In this document: positions 35,041 through 48,400 of the stretch, one piece after another
How positions within the stretch are numbered: the first letter of the stretch is position 1
How the letters are laid out: every line of letters begins with the position of its first letter
Source of the DNA: Welwitschia mirabilis
Taxonomy: Eukaryota; Gnetophyta; Gnetopsida; Welwitschiales
NCBI GenBank assembly: GCA_051453625.1
Contig: JBOZIK010000001.1
Location: 49,647,691-49,711,690 of the forward strand
Direction: 5' to 3'
DNA length: 64,000 bases
Program-made: the position numbers and the translations under genes
The notes under the pieces: generated by a model
What the model saw: the letters and a program-made list of their open reading frames with translations, nothing else
What the model was told of the DNA's origin: nothing
Databases searched by the model: none

Positions 35041-37150
35041 AATGAAACCCAAGACTTGCATAAAATAAGGCATTAGAAGTTATTATTTTTTATTATTTTA
35101 GAGCTATAATATTACACTTGGAGTTATTTTTCGTACTTTTTAGGAAATGAGAATGATGCTACAGCATCATATGTAGTTATCACAGTATCTACTAAGACTT
35201 ACAAAATGTAAATAATGTGGGTTACATCCTATATGACTAATATTACATGAAAAAATTAAATTCTAAATAACTTGAAATGACTAGGTTATAGCTTTGAGAC
35301 TATAGATTTCTAATCTAATGATGTCCTAATATGTTTTAATATAATTTGATGTCATGCATATAATGTTAGAATGAATCAAGATTATCACATCACTAAGTGG
35401 ATATAATATGATAATGCAAAAGGGACTATAAATTATCTCTAGAGCAAACAAATTAAAGTAACCCTCCATGCTTCATGAATAAAAATTCTTTTCCCGTACA
35501 TTTTTATGCTTGTTTTCACATGATTTATTCATTTTTTAATGCATCCCATTCAATTCAATTAGACTTTTTATATCATGTTGTATATTTAGTGGTAATAGGA
35601 TTGTTATACATTTAAGAATTATCATATCATTCATTGGAACTGCATAGTTGGTAACTCTATGTTAAAGAAAGCATGTGTTTTATTCCTTTTTCTCATTTCT
35701 TCTCATTTCTTCTAGTACCATCTTCTCATGTTTTTACCCTTTATTTTGAAGCATTAAATGATGGATTATTCTTTTTCCTTTCCAAAAGCATAAATTTAGC
35801 ATGTACATTTATCATATATTTAGATCTAAATTTCAAGTATTTGTTTTTGCATTAGATTTTCTCTTTACTTAATGCTTGTTTGATTATATCTCTTTTTTTA
35901 TTACTTTAATTACTCTGAGACTTTATTAGGAGATTCATCTCTTGATTTATAAACTTTTTTATATAATTAATGCAAAATCTAATATCGTCTTTAAGATTTC
36001 ATTGCTTGACTATCTACAGTTGAACTGTAGTTTTACTTAGAAATTTTTTTAAATTTGTGAAATCTTAATTTTTTTCATTTTTTCTTAATGAATTTTCTAT
36101 CATCATTGCTATGTTTTTAAGATATTAATATTTGATCCCGTAATAATTTTTTAAGTAATTTTAGAATATGAAATCTATTTTTTCTTAAGTTTTAGAAGTG
36201 ACTCTATTTTTTGTAGATTCTTCTTAAGGTTTGTTCGCTAGCTATTTTAATAAACCTTACTTAAGTTTGAATATTGGATTTTAAGAACTTAGTTTTAGAA
36301 ACTTTCTGATTTATATGATGGTTTTGAAAAATTCTAAATCTATTTTCTTCAGTTTCTTTTTTCTCCCTTCTTCTAGTCAAAATATCACAAAGTAAACTAA
36401 GTTTTGCTTTGGTAGAATAAACGTTCACATGTTGTTTTTTAATTAATTAATTATTGATTTATAATCTAAGTTACATGTTATATTAATTTTATAACTAATT
36501 TTAAGCCTGATTAAGAGTTCTCTTTCAAGTCAAATACATTGAAATTTAGTGAAAATATTGTTAAGGTATTTTAATATGTTAATTTTAAGAATATTATTTA
36601 TGAAATTTTATCTTTTAATTTTAAATTGATGTATAATCAGTATAAAATGAAATCAGACTTTAAAATAACTCATACATATCCATTTTCCATTATTTTAAAT
36701 AATAAATTTTTCAAAAAAGATTATTTTCACATAACGACGACTTCAGTTAGTTTTCATCACTTTAGCCCTCTTTATCATTTGTTTGATTTTTATATAAGTA
36801 GTGGACGTTTCACAAAGATTATTTATTTCTTGTTCATTATATTTTTCTTTTTACATCTTATAAAATGAAGCTTTTTACACATGTAATTCTTAAAATTTAT
36901 TGCATATCTTGTGTTGTAATTACATGAATGTCATTTGAATTTATTATAATGAATAGTTATTTTATCATTAAAATAGTAGTTTTATAAATATACAACATCT
37001 TTCTTAATATTGTATATTTCAGTCCATTAATTTAATACTTATGTGCTTCTATTATGAATGCAATTTAAACCAAAAGATTTATTTATGCTTTATTTTTAAT
37101 TAATTATTCTTTATTTCTTGTCCTTAATTTAATTTATTATGTTAAATATA
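35028..37150 (+). repeat. 5' LTR of element H
   Basis: It aligns with the right LTR in long blocks: 35090-35140 with 56630-56680, 35440-35860 with 57670-58070, and 36240-37080 with 60640-61490. It is about 2.1 kb. The right copy has several hundred extra bases around 56690-57620, so one copy has an indel. I see no 38-bp palindromes here, unlike the A/B/E/J family. Confidence 0.8.
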
Positions 37151-37159
37151 TAAGAAAAT

Positions 37160-38150
37160 TGATAGAAAATTTAACTAATGATGAATTACTTGATACTATA
37201 CCTAATGAAGCTTAGAGGGAATGGGAGGTGGAACAATGTTGAAGATGATCATGTTAGAAATAAACTAGGTTGACTACTGTTTTGAATAAGGATAAATTAA
37301 AAGAATAATTAACTAATAAAATAGAAATTCTCTCTACTTAATTAGAAAATCTTAAATTTGGACAATAGATATTAAGAGAAAATCCAACTCAAACTTCACC
37401 AAGTTTATCTTTCGATAAGTTGTGTCAAATAGAGGGTAATAATATAAAAATGGGTTAGAATGATTTACAACAACATCATTTATCTAAATCTTATGGCTTT
37501 AACTAATGCTATCATGATAATATGTCATTCAACAGATATACTAATCTACAACCAAATAATTTTTATTAAAATCAAATTACATATGATCCTTATAATAATC
37601 AATTTGATTGGGAATCTAAATGATTACCTCTTCTACCACCTAAAAAAATAAACTAGAAGAAATAATGGAAAAAATGCAATGAATACTTAATTAGATGTTT
37701 TAATAATAAGAAGGAGAGTCATTTGAGTTTGCCATCTTAATTAACTCGTAATCTAAAATTAACTCATGTAATGGAAAAACAAACTGATGCAAATGCCATT
37801 AGATTGAAAAGTGAAAATTGTATTTTAAAATCTAATCCTAAAACTAAGAAAGATGACAATTTAAAAAAAATTAATAGAAAATAGTAAATCTGAATCAAGC
37901 AAGAAATTTTAAAAAAGAAAATTAAGGATTCCATTCATTTCTTAGTTATCTTTAATATGTTAAAGGTAATAATAATTATAGAGATATCCATAAAATTTTT
38001 AAGGATATTAACATTAATTTTCTTCCTCACAAGGTAATTAAGCAAATTCATTCTTATGCTAAATTTTTTAAAGATTTATAAACCAAAGAAAGAAAAACTC
38101 AACCATCCAAAGAAATAATTAATCTTACCACTTCTACTACATGCCTTTTA
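37160..38150 (+). pseudogene. Gag C-terminal part of element H
   Basis: The plus-strand frame is broken, but Asn/Gln-rich text typical of the gag C-terminus is visible (YDPYNNQFDWES near 37585, then LTHVMEKQTDANA near 37760). It runs into the protease at 38160. The segment directly after the LTR shows no convincing PBS, and the gag N-terminus seems deleted, so H probably lost its leader and most of gag. Confidence 0.55.
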
Positions 38151-38600
38151 TATTAGAAAATACCAGGGAAATATGGTGATCCTAGGTCCTTTATCATTAC
38201 TATTACTATAGGAGACCATATCATTGATAAATATGTGATAGATTTAGAATCCAGAGTTAATCTTATGCCAAACCTATTTTTCAAGCAATAGGATTTACTC
38301 ATGTTGACTTCACTAATGTAATTATTTCTATGGTTGGTGTAACTTTAGTAAGATCATCAGGAATATTAATATATATTTTTATTTAGATAGATAAAGCAAT
38401 TTATCCTATCAAATTTGTGATTCTTAAAAGACCCATAGATTCAATGAGTCATCCCATCATTCTTGGTGGATCTTGACTTGCAACTACTAACATGGAAATT
38501 AACTATGATTCTAATTCACTAAAACTTATTTTTCATAACCTTTCTATTACTTTGAATGTCTTTTTAAATTTTAAAACATAAAAAAGAGAATTAAATTAAG
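38150..38600 (+). pseudogene. Aspartic protease of element H
   Basis: From 38163 the plus strand gives PGKYGDPRSFIITITIGDHI, followed by VIDLESRVNLMP. The last part matches the Athila active-site region ALCDLGASINLMP, with Asp kept but GAS changed to ESR. Multiple frameshifts follow. The element I insertion site (38683) lies about 80 bases beyond, and the RT linker resumes after it at about 51990. Confidence 0.72.
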
Positions 38601-38682
38601 TGAACATTTACCTTGACCTAAAATACAACATACAAGTGAAAAGTTACGTTTAATTTTAAATGATATGCTTTGTTTAAATACA

Positions 38683-39628
38683 TGATAGCTACTTATATGA
38701 TGAAACAAGTGTAGAAATATTACTAAATAATATTAAACAATATAAAATAATACTAGAAAAATCCAGAAAATTTGCTTTTGTGACACTAAAAATAAGATCA
38801 CAGCATTAAATAAAAATAACCAAAGGCTTACTAAAGAACTAGCTGAGATTCAACCATTTAGCTCAAAATGCATCATTACAATAGGCTCATGATAAATTTA
38901 CTTGAACTAGTCAAGTTGGTTTATTACTACTAAATTTTTATGTACATAGATTATATGAAGGAAAAATGGTAAAAGTAGTAAAGCACGATAGAATTTAAAT
39001 GAGATGCTAGATAATACGTATTTCTAAGTACTATTAATTATCTTGATTTTTATTCAGCTACATAAATAGGAGCAAATAGAGATGATATTACTTTTTTAAG
39101 TAATTAAACATGCACATAATGATACTCAAATATGATTTTACACTTTTTATTAAAATACAAATTTTTACATAAAGGTGTGCTAAGGTTTATGTTCTTCTTT
39201 ACAAGTAATACTATGGAGTATGGGAAATGTTGTTGTGCCATTTGAAAGATAGCTGAAGCTCCCTTTCTTAACCATCTTGCATTCTTTATTCCTAAAATGT
39301 TTTACCAAAATGATCCCCATCCTTAGTAGTGATCCTATTCTTATACCCTTATTTGTTTTTCCATTTCCATTTTTTGCTCCTTAGGAATAGGTATATGATT
39401 GGGATTTATTACTGCTTCTTCACCATCTCAACCTTCTCTCCCATATTTATGCCAGATGATATCTTATACCTGAAATGCAATAATAAAATATACATAGTAA
39501 CCTACTAATATACTAATTAACTAACTTATTGATTGTGAATATACTGATAAAAAACATCTATTGTTATTTAAAATCCATGATTAAGATAATGAAATAAGTG
39601 TAATTTACATTAAAATTTATCCTCATCA
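38683..39628 (-). repeat. 3' LTR of element I
   Basis: 946 bp, aligned end to end with 50906-51850. Shared phrases include GAGATTCAACCATTTAG and CTCCCTTTCTTAACC. Ends TGAT and ATCA form a short inverted repeat. Confidence 0.92.
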
Positions 39629-39640
39629 GTTCCTCCAAAA
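39629..39640 (-). promoter_or_regulatory. Polypurine tract of element I
   Basis: The minus strand reads TTTTGGAGGAAC directly before the 3' LTR. Confidence 0.75.
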
Positions 39641-39699
39641 TTAAGATTTTATTAGTTTCTTAACAAACAAACAAAAATATATATATAAGAGAGAAATGA

Positions 39700-42000
39700 A
39701 GAGCCTCATTATTTTCCTTTTCTTCTTTTGAAAATAAATGGGTGTCCTCCACTAGATTTTGACTCCTCCCTTTATCTAGTCAGTTGGATAGATTGTTTTA
39801 CCTTGTCCAAGGCCTCTAAGATCTTTCTTTGTTTCTTCTAAAAGTAGCATCATTCAAATCTATAATCTTTATTTCTAACTCCTCCAGAGTTGCTTTTTTC
39901 GCCTAGTCTCTACTTTATGGGGGAGTTCTTAGCTTGGTTGGTTCTCCTCTCTTTTTCTTAGAAGCTGAAAGGACTTTTGATTGGGGATCTTAGGGCATAA
40001 ATTCTGGCTTTAGAGTTGCCCCAACTTACAGGATCGGCCTTGAGATTTGCTCAAGGGGAACTACATACATTTTAGAGAAATATTTATTCTCCAATTTTGA
40101 AAAAAAATCTATGAATGTGCGTCTCAGCATAGTCATGTTCTGAACAATTTGATTTTTAAAAGAACATAACTGCTGAAAATCCTAAGAGGACATTGAAAAA
40201 ACTTTTACATATGATTCATGCTCTTCCAATAACCTGCAAATTTTATTTGTGTATCATTTAAAAAATTTTTAAGTTCTCTTATGGGAAATTCCATTCCTTT
40301 CCAAATAATTTCAAGCTGTAATGATTTAATATCTCTTTTGTAATTATTAAAAATGCAACTTAGCTTTGATCATCCCCTAGACGTCTTTTGAATAATACTC
40401 TTCAAATTCTCTTTAAATCTATTAATAATGTTGTATAACTTTTTGGGGTAATAGTGAAGGCTATGTGGCATAGGAATTCTTCATGCTTAAATTCAATTCA
40501 CTTACCCAATTTCACTTTCATGAGATAAAGCTCATGGAGCAATCTCTTTTTTTTTTCCCTCAAAATTTTGAATAATGAGTTGGGTAGACTTAAGGCTTAT
40601 TCTTCTAATATCCTTTTTTAACTCTGCATGAAATTCTCTTAAAAAATTAATAATACTTGACTTTATTCTATATTTCATCTCACTAGATAGAGTTAAATAA
40701 GTTGAAGAATTTGTGATGAAAATTGTTTTATTAATGAATAATGTGAAGGTTAACTAGTAGAAAAGCTTTTCTCTTTCATTTGATTCTTAAGAGCCTTATT
40801 TTCTTTCATTATCTAATACATGCCTCTCTCATTAGCTCTGAGAAAAAAAAACTAATATCCCAAAGAATCCTAATCTTCAAGTCATTTATGTCTACATTCT
40901 TAGGCCTCTGTATGGATCGTCATGAATTTTTCATTTATCCTTGCAAGTACACATAGATTTTATCTAAATATTCCCTGTTCAGGTGTAGAGGCCCTTCACT
41001 ATGCATGAATGTAATGCATTTATACTACTATTCTATATATTCAGCATCATACTTTTTGCTTCAAGTTAAATTATGCAATAAGGATACTAACCTATTTGGC
41101 CTTTCCCTTAGAAAATTTTCTAATTCTCCCCTATCTTTAATAGTAGTCTATAGCTCAATAATGCGTTTGTAAGATCTCTGTAATTTCCTACTCAGACATT
41201 TGAAATATTTAGAGAGTTGAATATTTTCTTCTTTACTGGTGATCTTGTGACATAACTTTTCATTGATTTTTTTCCTTAATCTAACCTCTGTCTCAAGAAT
41301 TTATTCGTAATTTTTAAATTATCAATCTAATTTTATAATGCTAAAACTTCTTTTTTTTTTTTTTAATCTAGATAGGTTTGAATTTCATCTTTGACTAAGT
41401 TCAAATTACTATAGAGGCTCTTTAATTTGTCTTTCTCTAGTTCTCTAGAAAATTGGCCAAACTGAAATGGATGGGAAGGCAAGAGTTCTTTGAATGTTAA
41501 TTGGGTTAAGTGTTGTAGAATGCTTAAGGAGGGTAGTAGTAAAGGCAGACTTTAGGGGAAAGAAGAGGTTTCCCCTGGGTCTAACTAAGTAGTATTGTGT
41601 TCTAAAGTTCTGAGAAGACTTAATTCCCTAACTCCAAATAGACTCTGAATAGATACTTCAACATAAGACTTATTTAGTTAGAATGGAATTTTATTTTTAC
41701 TTAAAATTAGGGAAGAAGGAAATCCAAGCCCTACTCTATTCGAAGCTTTAATTCCAACTTTATTCAATTTTGTAATGTGCCTCACTAGCCCTAAAAAGAT
41801 CCCTTCTATAATATTCACATTGGTGTAATTTATCTTATCCTTTACTATTGCAGTCATACATAGATAAGATAATGTGACACCCTTTTGCTTATGAAGAATG
41901 AATACAAAATTACTAGCCATAATTTTAGAAATATAAAAGAATTCTGGCTCTGTGTCTTTTTGTACTAATATTCTTCTTTGGACTACCACTTATCTCAGTA
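39700..42000 (-). pseudogene. Env-position ORF of element I with a plant-transposon-protein-like domain
   Basis: This ORF lies between integrase and the 3' LTR, the place of env-like genes in Athila elements. The open part at 41678-41989 (103 codons) contains YTNVNIIEGIFLGLVRHI and VGLGFPSSLI. This resembles the 'putative plant transposon protein' domain (pattern ...IN...I...I...KGLGFPSLIT...) often found downstream of pol. Further along the minus strand are a charged helix-like stretch, ELEKDKLKSLYSNLNLVKDE (about 41400-41460), and a basic tail, SKKKRGEPTKLRTPP (about 39900-39970). Stops are mostly TAA or TAG where Gln would fit. Function is unknown, and I see no clear signal peptide or membrane anchor. 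Confidence 0.5.
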
Positions 42001-45000
42001 GACTCATACTTAGATTCGTAGCTTCCTTTTTATTAGTGTCATCAATGGACTTACCACTGGGTGGAAAATGCAAAATTTATCTTATTTCTTATTGGGTAAT
42101 TGCTATCCTCTAATTCTTTAAGATGGTTTCTAGTATAGTTTTGGTACCATTGATTCTTAAATTTTTGTAAAATTCATATACAGATTCCAAAGAAAGACTG
42201 TCATTTAAAGTAAGCCATGCATACCACCCCAACTTGACAATTCTGTGTTTGAACTTTGTTAAGCAGGGATTTAAAAGAATTGAGCAAAATTTAATGACAA
42301 AATAACCCTATATCCTATAAAGAATTTTTTACTAGTATTGGAGTTGGATACGAAAAAACATGCATAACAGAGGAATTCTTGCAATAAAGAACCCTTAAAA
42401 ATAGCTTACTAAGTAAAACTTTGCTTTCTAAGAATATAAACTATTATTTAAATGTAAAAATATTGCCTATATGGAATTCATTCAACTCTCCCCCTAAGTA
42501 AAGTTTGATATATTCCTAAATGCTTAAAGCAAAGTGTTAGCAATACCTAAAATTTTTGCTTGAATAAATTTTGCCATTACTGAAAATCTTGAAAACAAGA
42601 AACTAGCTAAAAATAACAAGGTAAAATGTTGGGGTGAAATTAGAAATTACTGACCTATTTTCAACTTTAAATAGGTAAAAACTTGTACTTACTATTGTAT
42701 TCAATTCACATGTTTGAGTAGTAAATGAGAAATCTTATCGTAAAGAAACTAGATGCAACTAGAAATTTTTGTACTTGCTGATGTTGGAAAAATGTGAATG
42801 ACATGTTGAAAAGGTATAAATTTGAAAATTTTTTTGAGTTGGAGCTAATATCATGAACACTGACGTGGTTGAGATAAATTTAAACTGGCCTTGTAATAGG
42901 GTCATCAAGAATGAAGAGGGATCATTAAGAACAAATTTAAGTAGAATGATAAGGTAATGAAAAGGCATATGTAAGTGGTGATCACTCTCTACAATACTTC
43001 ATTCAATGAGAGTCATCGAGAGCTCTTTAGTTCTCAACAAGGACCATCAAATCCATTATGGAGGTGGTTGAAATGGTTCAAAGATAAGATTTCTCAATAG
43101 GGTTGTTCAGATTTGAACCACCATCATTATAAAAGTAAGTAATAATGAAAAAGCGAAGTCTTATGACAGAGTTATAGAGGCAAGTTGAGGAGGGTCATCA
43201 AGAATAAGATCTTCCTCTTTTAGAAGAAAGTTTAAAAGGTGAAGTTGGCTTGAAATCCAATCCAATCTTTAGCTTTGTCTAGTATTAGTCAACTTCTAGA
43301 ACTTTCTTGTTGATGGTCTAGCTTGAAATTCAATTTAAAGTTCTAACTTTATATCAATTTTAGTCAATTAAGTAATTCTTCTTTCTTTCTTATAAAGTAA
43401 AAAACTCATATGATTGGCTTGAAATCCAATTCGAATTTCAACTTTGAGTTGGCGTCAATCAATTATGAGATTTTATTTGATTGCAACTTTTAGAGCACAA
43501 GAAGATAAACAATTTGGCTTGAGTTCTGGCTTAAAGTTTTAACTTTAAGTTGGTGTTAGCCAAAATATTCAAGTTTTCTTTACAATGATTTGATTTGAAA
43601 TCTAACTCAAAGTTTGGGATTTGGGTTGATGTTGATCAACCAAGTAATCTTTTTAATTTTAAGGTCCATTTTATGTTGGAACAAAAACATTGGTAACTTT
43701 TATTCCTTATTCTTTTATAAAATAAAATAAAAGAAAATATTTTCTAAGTCATTAAATATATCCTAAAAAGAATTTTCTTTTGATTAAAAGTGTTTGCAAG
43801 GTTTTTGATAATTACGTGGTATTGTAGTTTATTGTGTCAAAGTTCGATGAATTCCTGCAAGAGTATGCAATTTGAAAAATCTAAACTAGTCATAAATCAA
43901 TCTAAAGTTTGGATTTTAGATTGAATATTAGTCAGTTTTGGATCCCTCGATTGCAGATTTACTTTAATATTTATGCTAAAACTTGGTACATTTTAGCTAT
44001 TGGCAAAATCAGTATACCACTTTTACTTAATCCTTTACTTCAAGACTAAACATGTGTGTACTAGGTAACTTAATATAAATTACACTTGTGAAGTATGATA
44101 GTAAGACTTCTACTATGAATCTCATTCTTTACATGCTAATCATCCATGAATCTTTACTTGAGCTTAAGAATTTCTTTACTTAATCATTTTCCACTCTTTC
44201 TCATTTTTTCTTCATTAATCCTCATGGTTTTCACTACTCCTCTCCCATTTCTGCCTCTAGCATCAAGAAGGTAAAGCATTATTTATTTAACTTGGGTTCT
44301 ACACAGATAAATATGTGCATTCGTGGTGTATATTCCTAGTCATCTCAAGTCTCTATTAGGTCAAAAAATGTGGTACAATAATATTCTTACTGGGATTACA
44401 AATCCATTACTAAGTTCTTGGATACAATATATTCCTTCATCATTGAGGCCGATAGAGATCATTTTGGAAGTGGTGTCATTCCACTAAGTTTTGGTTCCAT
44501 GATCAATCACTTGGTGGGTAAGTATTTAAGGGTGAAAACCAAGGAACTATGTTAGCAACTCAATTATGGAGATTCAACTTATAACATTTCTATAGGCTAG
44601 CTAGCTATGCAAATGTAGGTGCTAAAGAAAAAGGTTGATCAACTTTTGTTCAAAACTTTTGATGAGCCCACCTAGAGGAGATTAATATGTTGTTGGAATC
44701 TCTAGATGAAATGCATCTATTGCCCTTAAGTGAGCATTCTATAGGGATGACATCTAAGAATAGGAGTTCTTATAAGAGGAACAACTTTTCTGGCTGTTAG
44801 TTACTTAAGTTCATGATTTACTTACTTAGTGGTTTGAGAAATGTTTTTGCTATCATTCTGTAACTTGACGTAATAAACTATTTTACTTAATAAAATTTTT
44901 TATTTTTATTTTAGTTTCTTACACTACTTTATCTTATTATGGGTACCTCAATTTCATTAAACGATATTTAAAACAAATAATATTATTAAGTTATTAAAAT

Positions 45001-45290
45001 AATGCAAAATGATTGTAAAACTTTGAAGCTTTCCCTTAGCTAAAATAGAATTTAATGGTTATTCATGCTATTGAATTGAAAATATTTGGATGCACATTCA
45101 ATTAAAAACTAGAATATTTTTCTTCTGATTTATTTTCTCTCTTAATATATATATTTTTATAAGTCAGATAAAGTTAGAGTTTTAGTAACTAGTTGTGTCT
45201 CAGATGACTCTTTGGATACAATCATTTCTCTACTTTTTATTTTTTACAACTTAAGTTAACCATAATGAAGAGAGTGCAACCACTATCAGA
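42001..45290 (-). other. Noncoding 3' spacer of element I
   Basis: No domain is recognisable. It holds a degenerate repeat array at 43249-43940 and two copies of GGGTCATCAAGAAT (42899 and 43191 areas). The short open frames here are AT-rich and look accidental. Confidence 0.5.
43249..43940. repeat. Degenerate array of about six ~50-bp units
   Basis: Units start near 43249, 43320, 43413, 43514, 43590 and 43885. Each reads roughly GGCTTGAAATCCAAT, then CAAAGTTTGAACTTT, then GTTGGTGTTAGTCAA with changes. Spacing is 70-100 bp for the first five and wider for the last. Confidence 0.65.
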
Positions 45291-45430
45291 GGAGAAGAAC
45301 TCATAAAATATTATACTTTTTTTTACTTCATATATCTAGATTGTAGCCAACTGACCCCTCAGTGGAGTTTTCATAGCTACCATATTACACTGCCAAAGCT
45401 CCTTCTTAGGATTATTTACCCCAATGTACT
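45291..45430 (-). other. Short module shared by elements I and E
   Basis: The region around CCCCTCAGTGGAGTTTTCATAG matches E at 21840-21990 (CCCCAGTGGAGTTTGCATAG), with similar flanks (AGTGCAACCA upstream, CCAAAG.TCCTT downstream). Both are on the minus strand and between pol and the 3' LTR. Confidence 0.65.
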
Positions 45431-45699
45431 TCCAATAGAACATTGTGGTACTTTCTGCCTCTCCCTCTCTCTTCTTTCTCTTTTTTACTTTTTTAATTAT
45501 TCAAAAGGTATTTTGTTCTATGATGAAATGTATTTCCTTAATCTTCTTAATAAAGATAATGCATAATTCCCTATTGAAGACTTACTAAGTTATCTTCTTG
45601 CTTCATAATCATAACATTTACTTTAAATAATCTAGTAAATTAGTAGACTGAATAAACTTTAAAGAAATAACATGTCTTTTATTATCTAATTTTGGAATT

Positions 45700-46930
45700 T
45701 ATTTTATAGGTAGAGTGAAAGTATTCTTTTAATCTTATTAGGGTTTCCTAAATAATTTGGCATTGATTTATGATTATAGTACATTCTTGCTCTTTGCCTG
45801 TTAACTTAGTAGGTTAATTTTTCATTAGGATCATATATTTCTATAGCTCCATTTTTGAGAATTTTTGTCATGGTATAGGATCCTAGTTAGCTTTGTTCAT
45901 ATTTTTATTTCAAGTTAATTTTCTTAGGGTCATAAATTAATACAAAATCCCCTACATTAAAATTTATTTTTCTGATTTTATTATCATGATATATTTTAGT
46001 TTTCTATTAAATAAGTTATTTACATAAAAGAGATCCTTTCTATTTTCATCTAAATTGTTCATGTTTTATATCCATTTGTTTTGAGCTATATCTAAGTTAC
46101 ATTTTAATTTCTTAACTAATCTAAATGTTTTTATCCTAAATTTAATTATAAAAATAGCCCTTTTTTATAGACTAATTCATGTGTAGTAAATCCTGTGATA
46201 TGTTTCTAAGTTATTCTATAAGCCTGTAGAGCTTCATTTAATTTATCAGCCTAATCAGTTTTCTTACTAGTTATAACTTTTGTTAATATTCTATTTAGTT
46301 CTTTATTAGTTACTTCAGCTTGACTATTTGAGGGTAATAGGTAGTAGAGAGTTTGTTATGAATCCCCACCTTAGTAAAAATCTTCTCAAAGACTTCACTA
46401 GTAAATGGATCCCTCTATCGAATATAAGATTACAGGGGCCTCTAAATGGATAGATAATATTTCTAAGGAAAACTTTAACTATAGTTTGGAAAGAATAATT
46501 AGTCATAGCCTCAGCCTTAGCCCATTTAGTGAAGTAATCAACACAAACCAAAATATATCTTTTTTCAAAGGAGGAAGGGTTAATAGGTCTAATAAAATAT
46601 ATTCCACATACATCAAAAGGTTCAATTATCTAAATCCATGATTATGACATTTCTAACTTTTGACTAAATATGCCTTCTCTTTAACATTTATCGCAACCTT
46701 GGATATAAATGTTTGAATCTTTGAATATAGTGGGCCAATAATATCCCATATGAAAAATTTTCATTTCTATTATTTTTACACCATAATATCCTTCTCCTTC
46801 TTCTTCATGAGCTTTCTTTAAGATTTCATTTTACAGGTTTTCTTCTATACATCTTCTAATAATATGATATTTACATTCTTTAAATAACATTTTATCATGT
46901 CAAATATAATCTTTAAATTATCTTAGTAAT
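45700..46930 (-). pseudogene. Integrase of element I
   Basis: The minus strand shows the N-terminal zinc-binding region (AHEEEGEGYYGVK, then MGYYWPTIFKD and GCDKC) at about 46690-46830. The core begins with EPFDVCGIYFIRP and YILVCVDYFTKWAKAEAM, and 46324-46551 is open for 75 codons. The second catalytic region reads LIFDRGIHLL where IVTDQGTHF is usual, so the Asp is kept. The C-terminal part (45700-46320) is fragmentary. The sequence resembles the ...DYFTKWVEAEAM... group of plant gypsy integrases, a different subfamily from that of A, G and H. Confidence 0.82.
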
Positions 46931-46949
46931 CTTTTTCTTTCATAGTAAG

Positions 46950-47560
46950 TCATAAAAGATGGTAATCTTTTACTCATAATAAAGTTGGCTATATCAGCAT
47001 ACAATGGATTTGTTGTTACCTGAAAAAGATGTTCATTTGGAAACTCATCTATTGTGTTGATCTATTCTTCATCCAAAAACTCTAACCTTTAGAGGTAATC
47101 TCCTATCACATTCTTTGTTCCTTTCATGTCTATAATTTTTAAATCAAACTCTTACATTAATAATATCCATCTTATAACTCTCGAATTTGCTTCTTTCTTC
47201 TTAATCAGAAATCTAATGAAACTATAGTCCGTATGAAATTTTAATTTATAACTTAGAATATAATGTCTCAATTTTTGTAATGCCATTACCTCTATCAGTA
47301 ACTCTTTTTCTGTTATTGTGCAATTTGGTTAAGCTGGTTTAAAGTTCTTGCTAATATAATCAATGGCATAAATTTTGTTGTCTTTATATTTTTATCCTAA
47401 AATTACTCTCATAGCATGACTATATGCCTCAATCATAATGTGAAATGGTCTTATCTAATTTAACCCTTATAAAATAAGTGTTAATAAAAGTTTAGCTTTT
47501 AAGTTTTGATAAGCATTTTGACATTCATCAGTCCAATCATATTCCACATCCTTTTGTAAG
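46950..47560 (-). pseudogene. RNase H domain of element I
   Basis: The minus strand gives DWTDECQNAYQNLKAKLL, RPFHIMIEAYSHAMRVILG (first acidic site reads Glu where Asp is usual), YAIDYISKNFKPA, TITEKELLIEVMALQKLRHY and FHTDYSFIRFLI. The order and spacing fit the RNase H linker and core of plant gypsy pol. Stops at Gln-like positions interrupt it. It is continuous with RT. Confidence 0.82.
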
Positions 47561-48400
47561 AGGTTACTCAAAAGATTAGCAACTTTACTAAAGTTGGATA
47601 TGAATATTCTATAACATCCAACATGTCTTAATAAAGATCTCAATTCTTTTAATTTGGTTGGAGATGAGATATCTTTTATAGCTTTAATGTTTTGTTCATC
47701 AGTTTTAACCCCTTTTTAAGAAATCTTGTATCTTAGCATTATGCCTTCTGTCATAATAAGATAACTTTTTGAACAATTAAGTCTAAGACATTATTCTTCT
47801 CATCTCTCTAAAACTTTTTATATTCTATCGAGTAACTCTTCAAAATGATTTTCAAATGTTGAGAAATCATCCATAAATACTTTGACTGATATCCCTATCA
47901 TATCTTGTAGAATGCTATTTACTAACCTTTTAAAAGTAGTGGAAGAATTACATAATTTAAATGGTAGTACTTTATAGGCATAAGTACCTCAATTACAAGT
48001 GAAACTTGTTTTAGCTTTATCTTCTAAACCTATAAGGACCTAGTTACAGTCACAGTATCCATTTAGAAAGCTATAGTATTGATGTTCAGATACTTCTTCT
48101 AAAATTTGGTCTATAAATTGAAGTGAAAGATTATCTTTATAAGTTATAGTATTTAACATTCTAAAGTCTATACAAACTCTCTATTTATTTCCTTTCTTTG
48201 ATATAATCATCACAAGACTAATCCATTATGAATTAGATATAAGATAGATGAATCCTACATCCACGACTTTATAAATCTGTTGTTTAATTATCTCTTGCAT
48301 GTATCGGTTACATCTTCTTTTTGGTTGTTGGCTTAGTTTAATAGAAGTATATAAATATATTTTATGTTGACATATTTTTGGATCTATTCCTTTAATGTCT
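47561..48400 (-). pseudogene. Reverse transcriptase of element I (active-site motif kept)
   Basis: On the minus strand the RT motifs appear in order: QPKRRCNRYMQEIIK, VGFIYLISNS, VCIDFRMLNTITYKDNLSL, QYYSFLNGYCD, KAKTSFTCN, TYAYKVLPFKLCNSSTTFKR, then VFMDDFSTFENHFEELLDRI at about 47825-47885. The Asp-Asp pair is intact, unlike in A. Stops occur where Trp or Gln would be expected (SN-stop-WIS, CN-stop-VLIG). The thumb region lies below 47800. Confidence 0.85.

Noticed and set aside
42759-42968. 69-codon minus-strand frame in the spacer of I
   Set aside because: No family resemblance, and it lies in a region otherwise full of stops.
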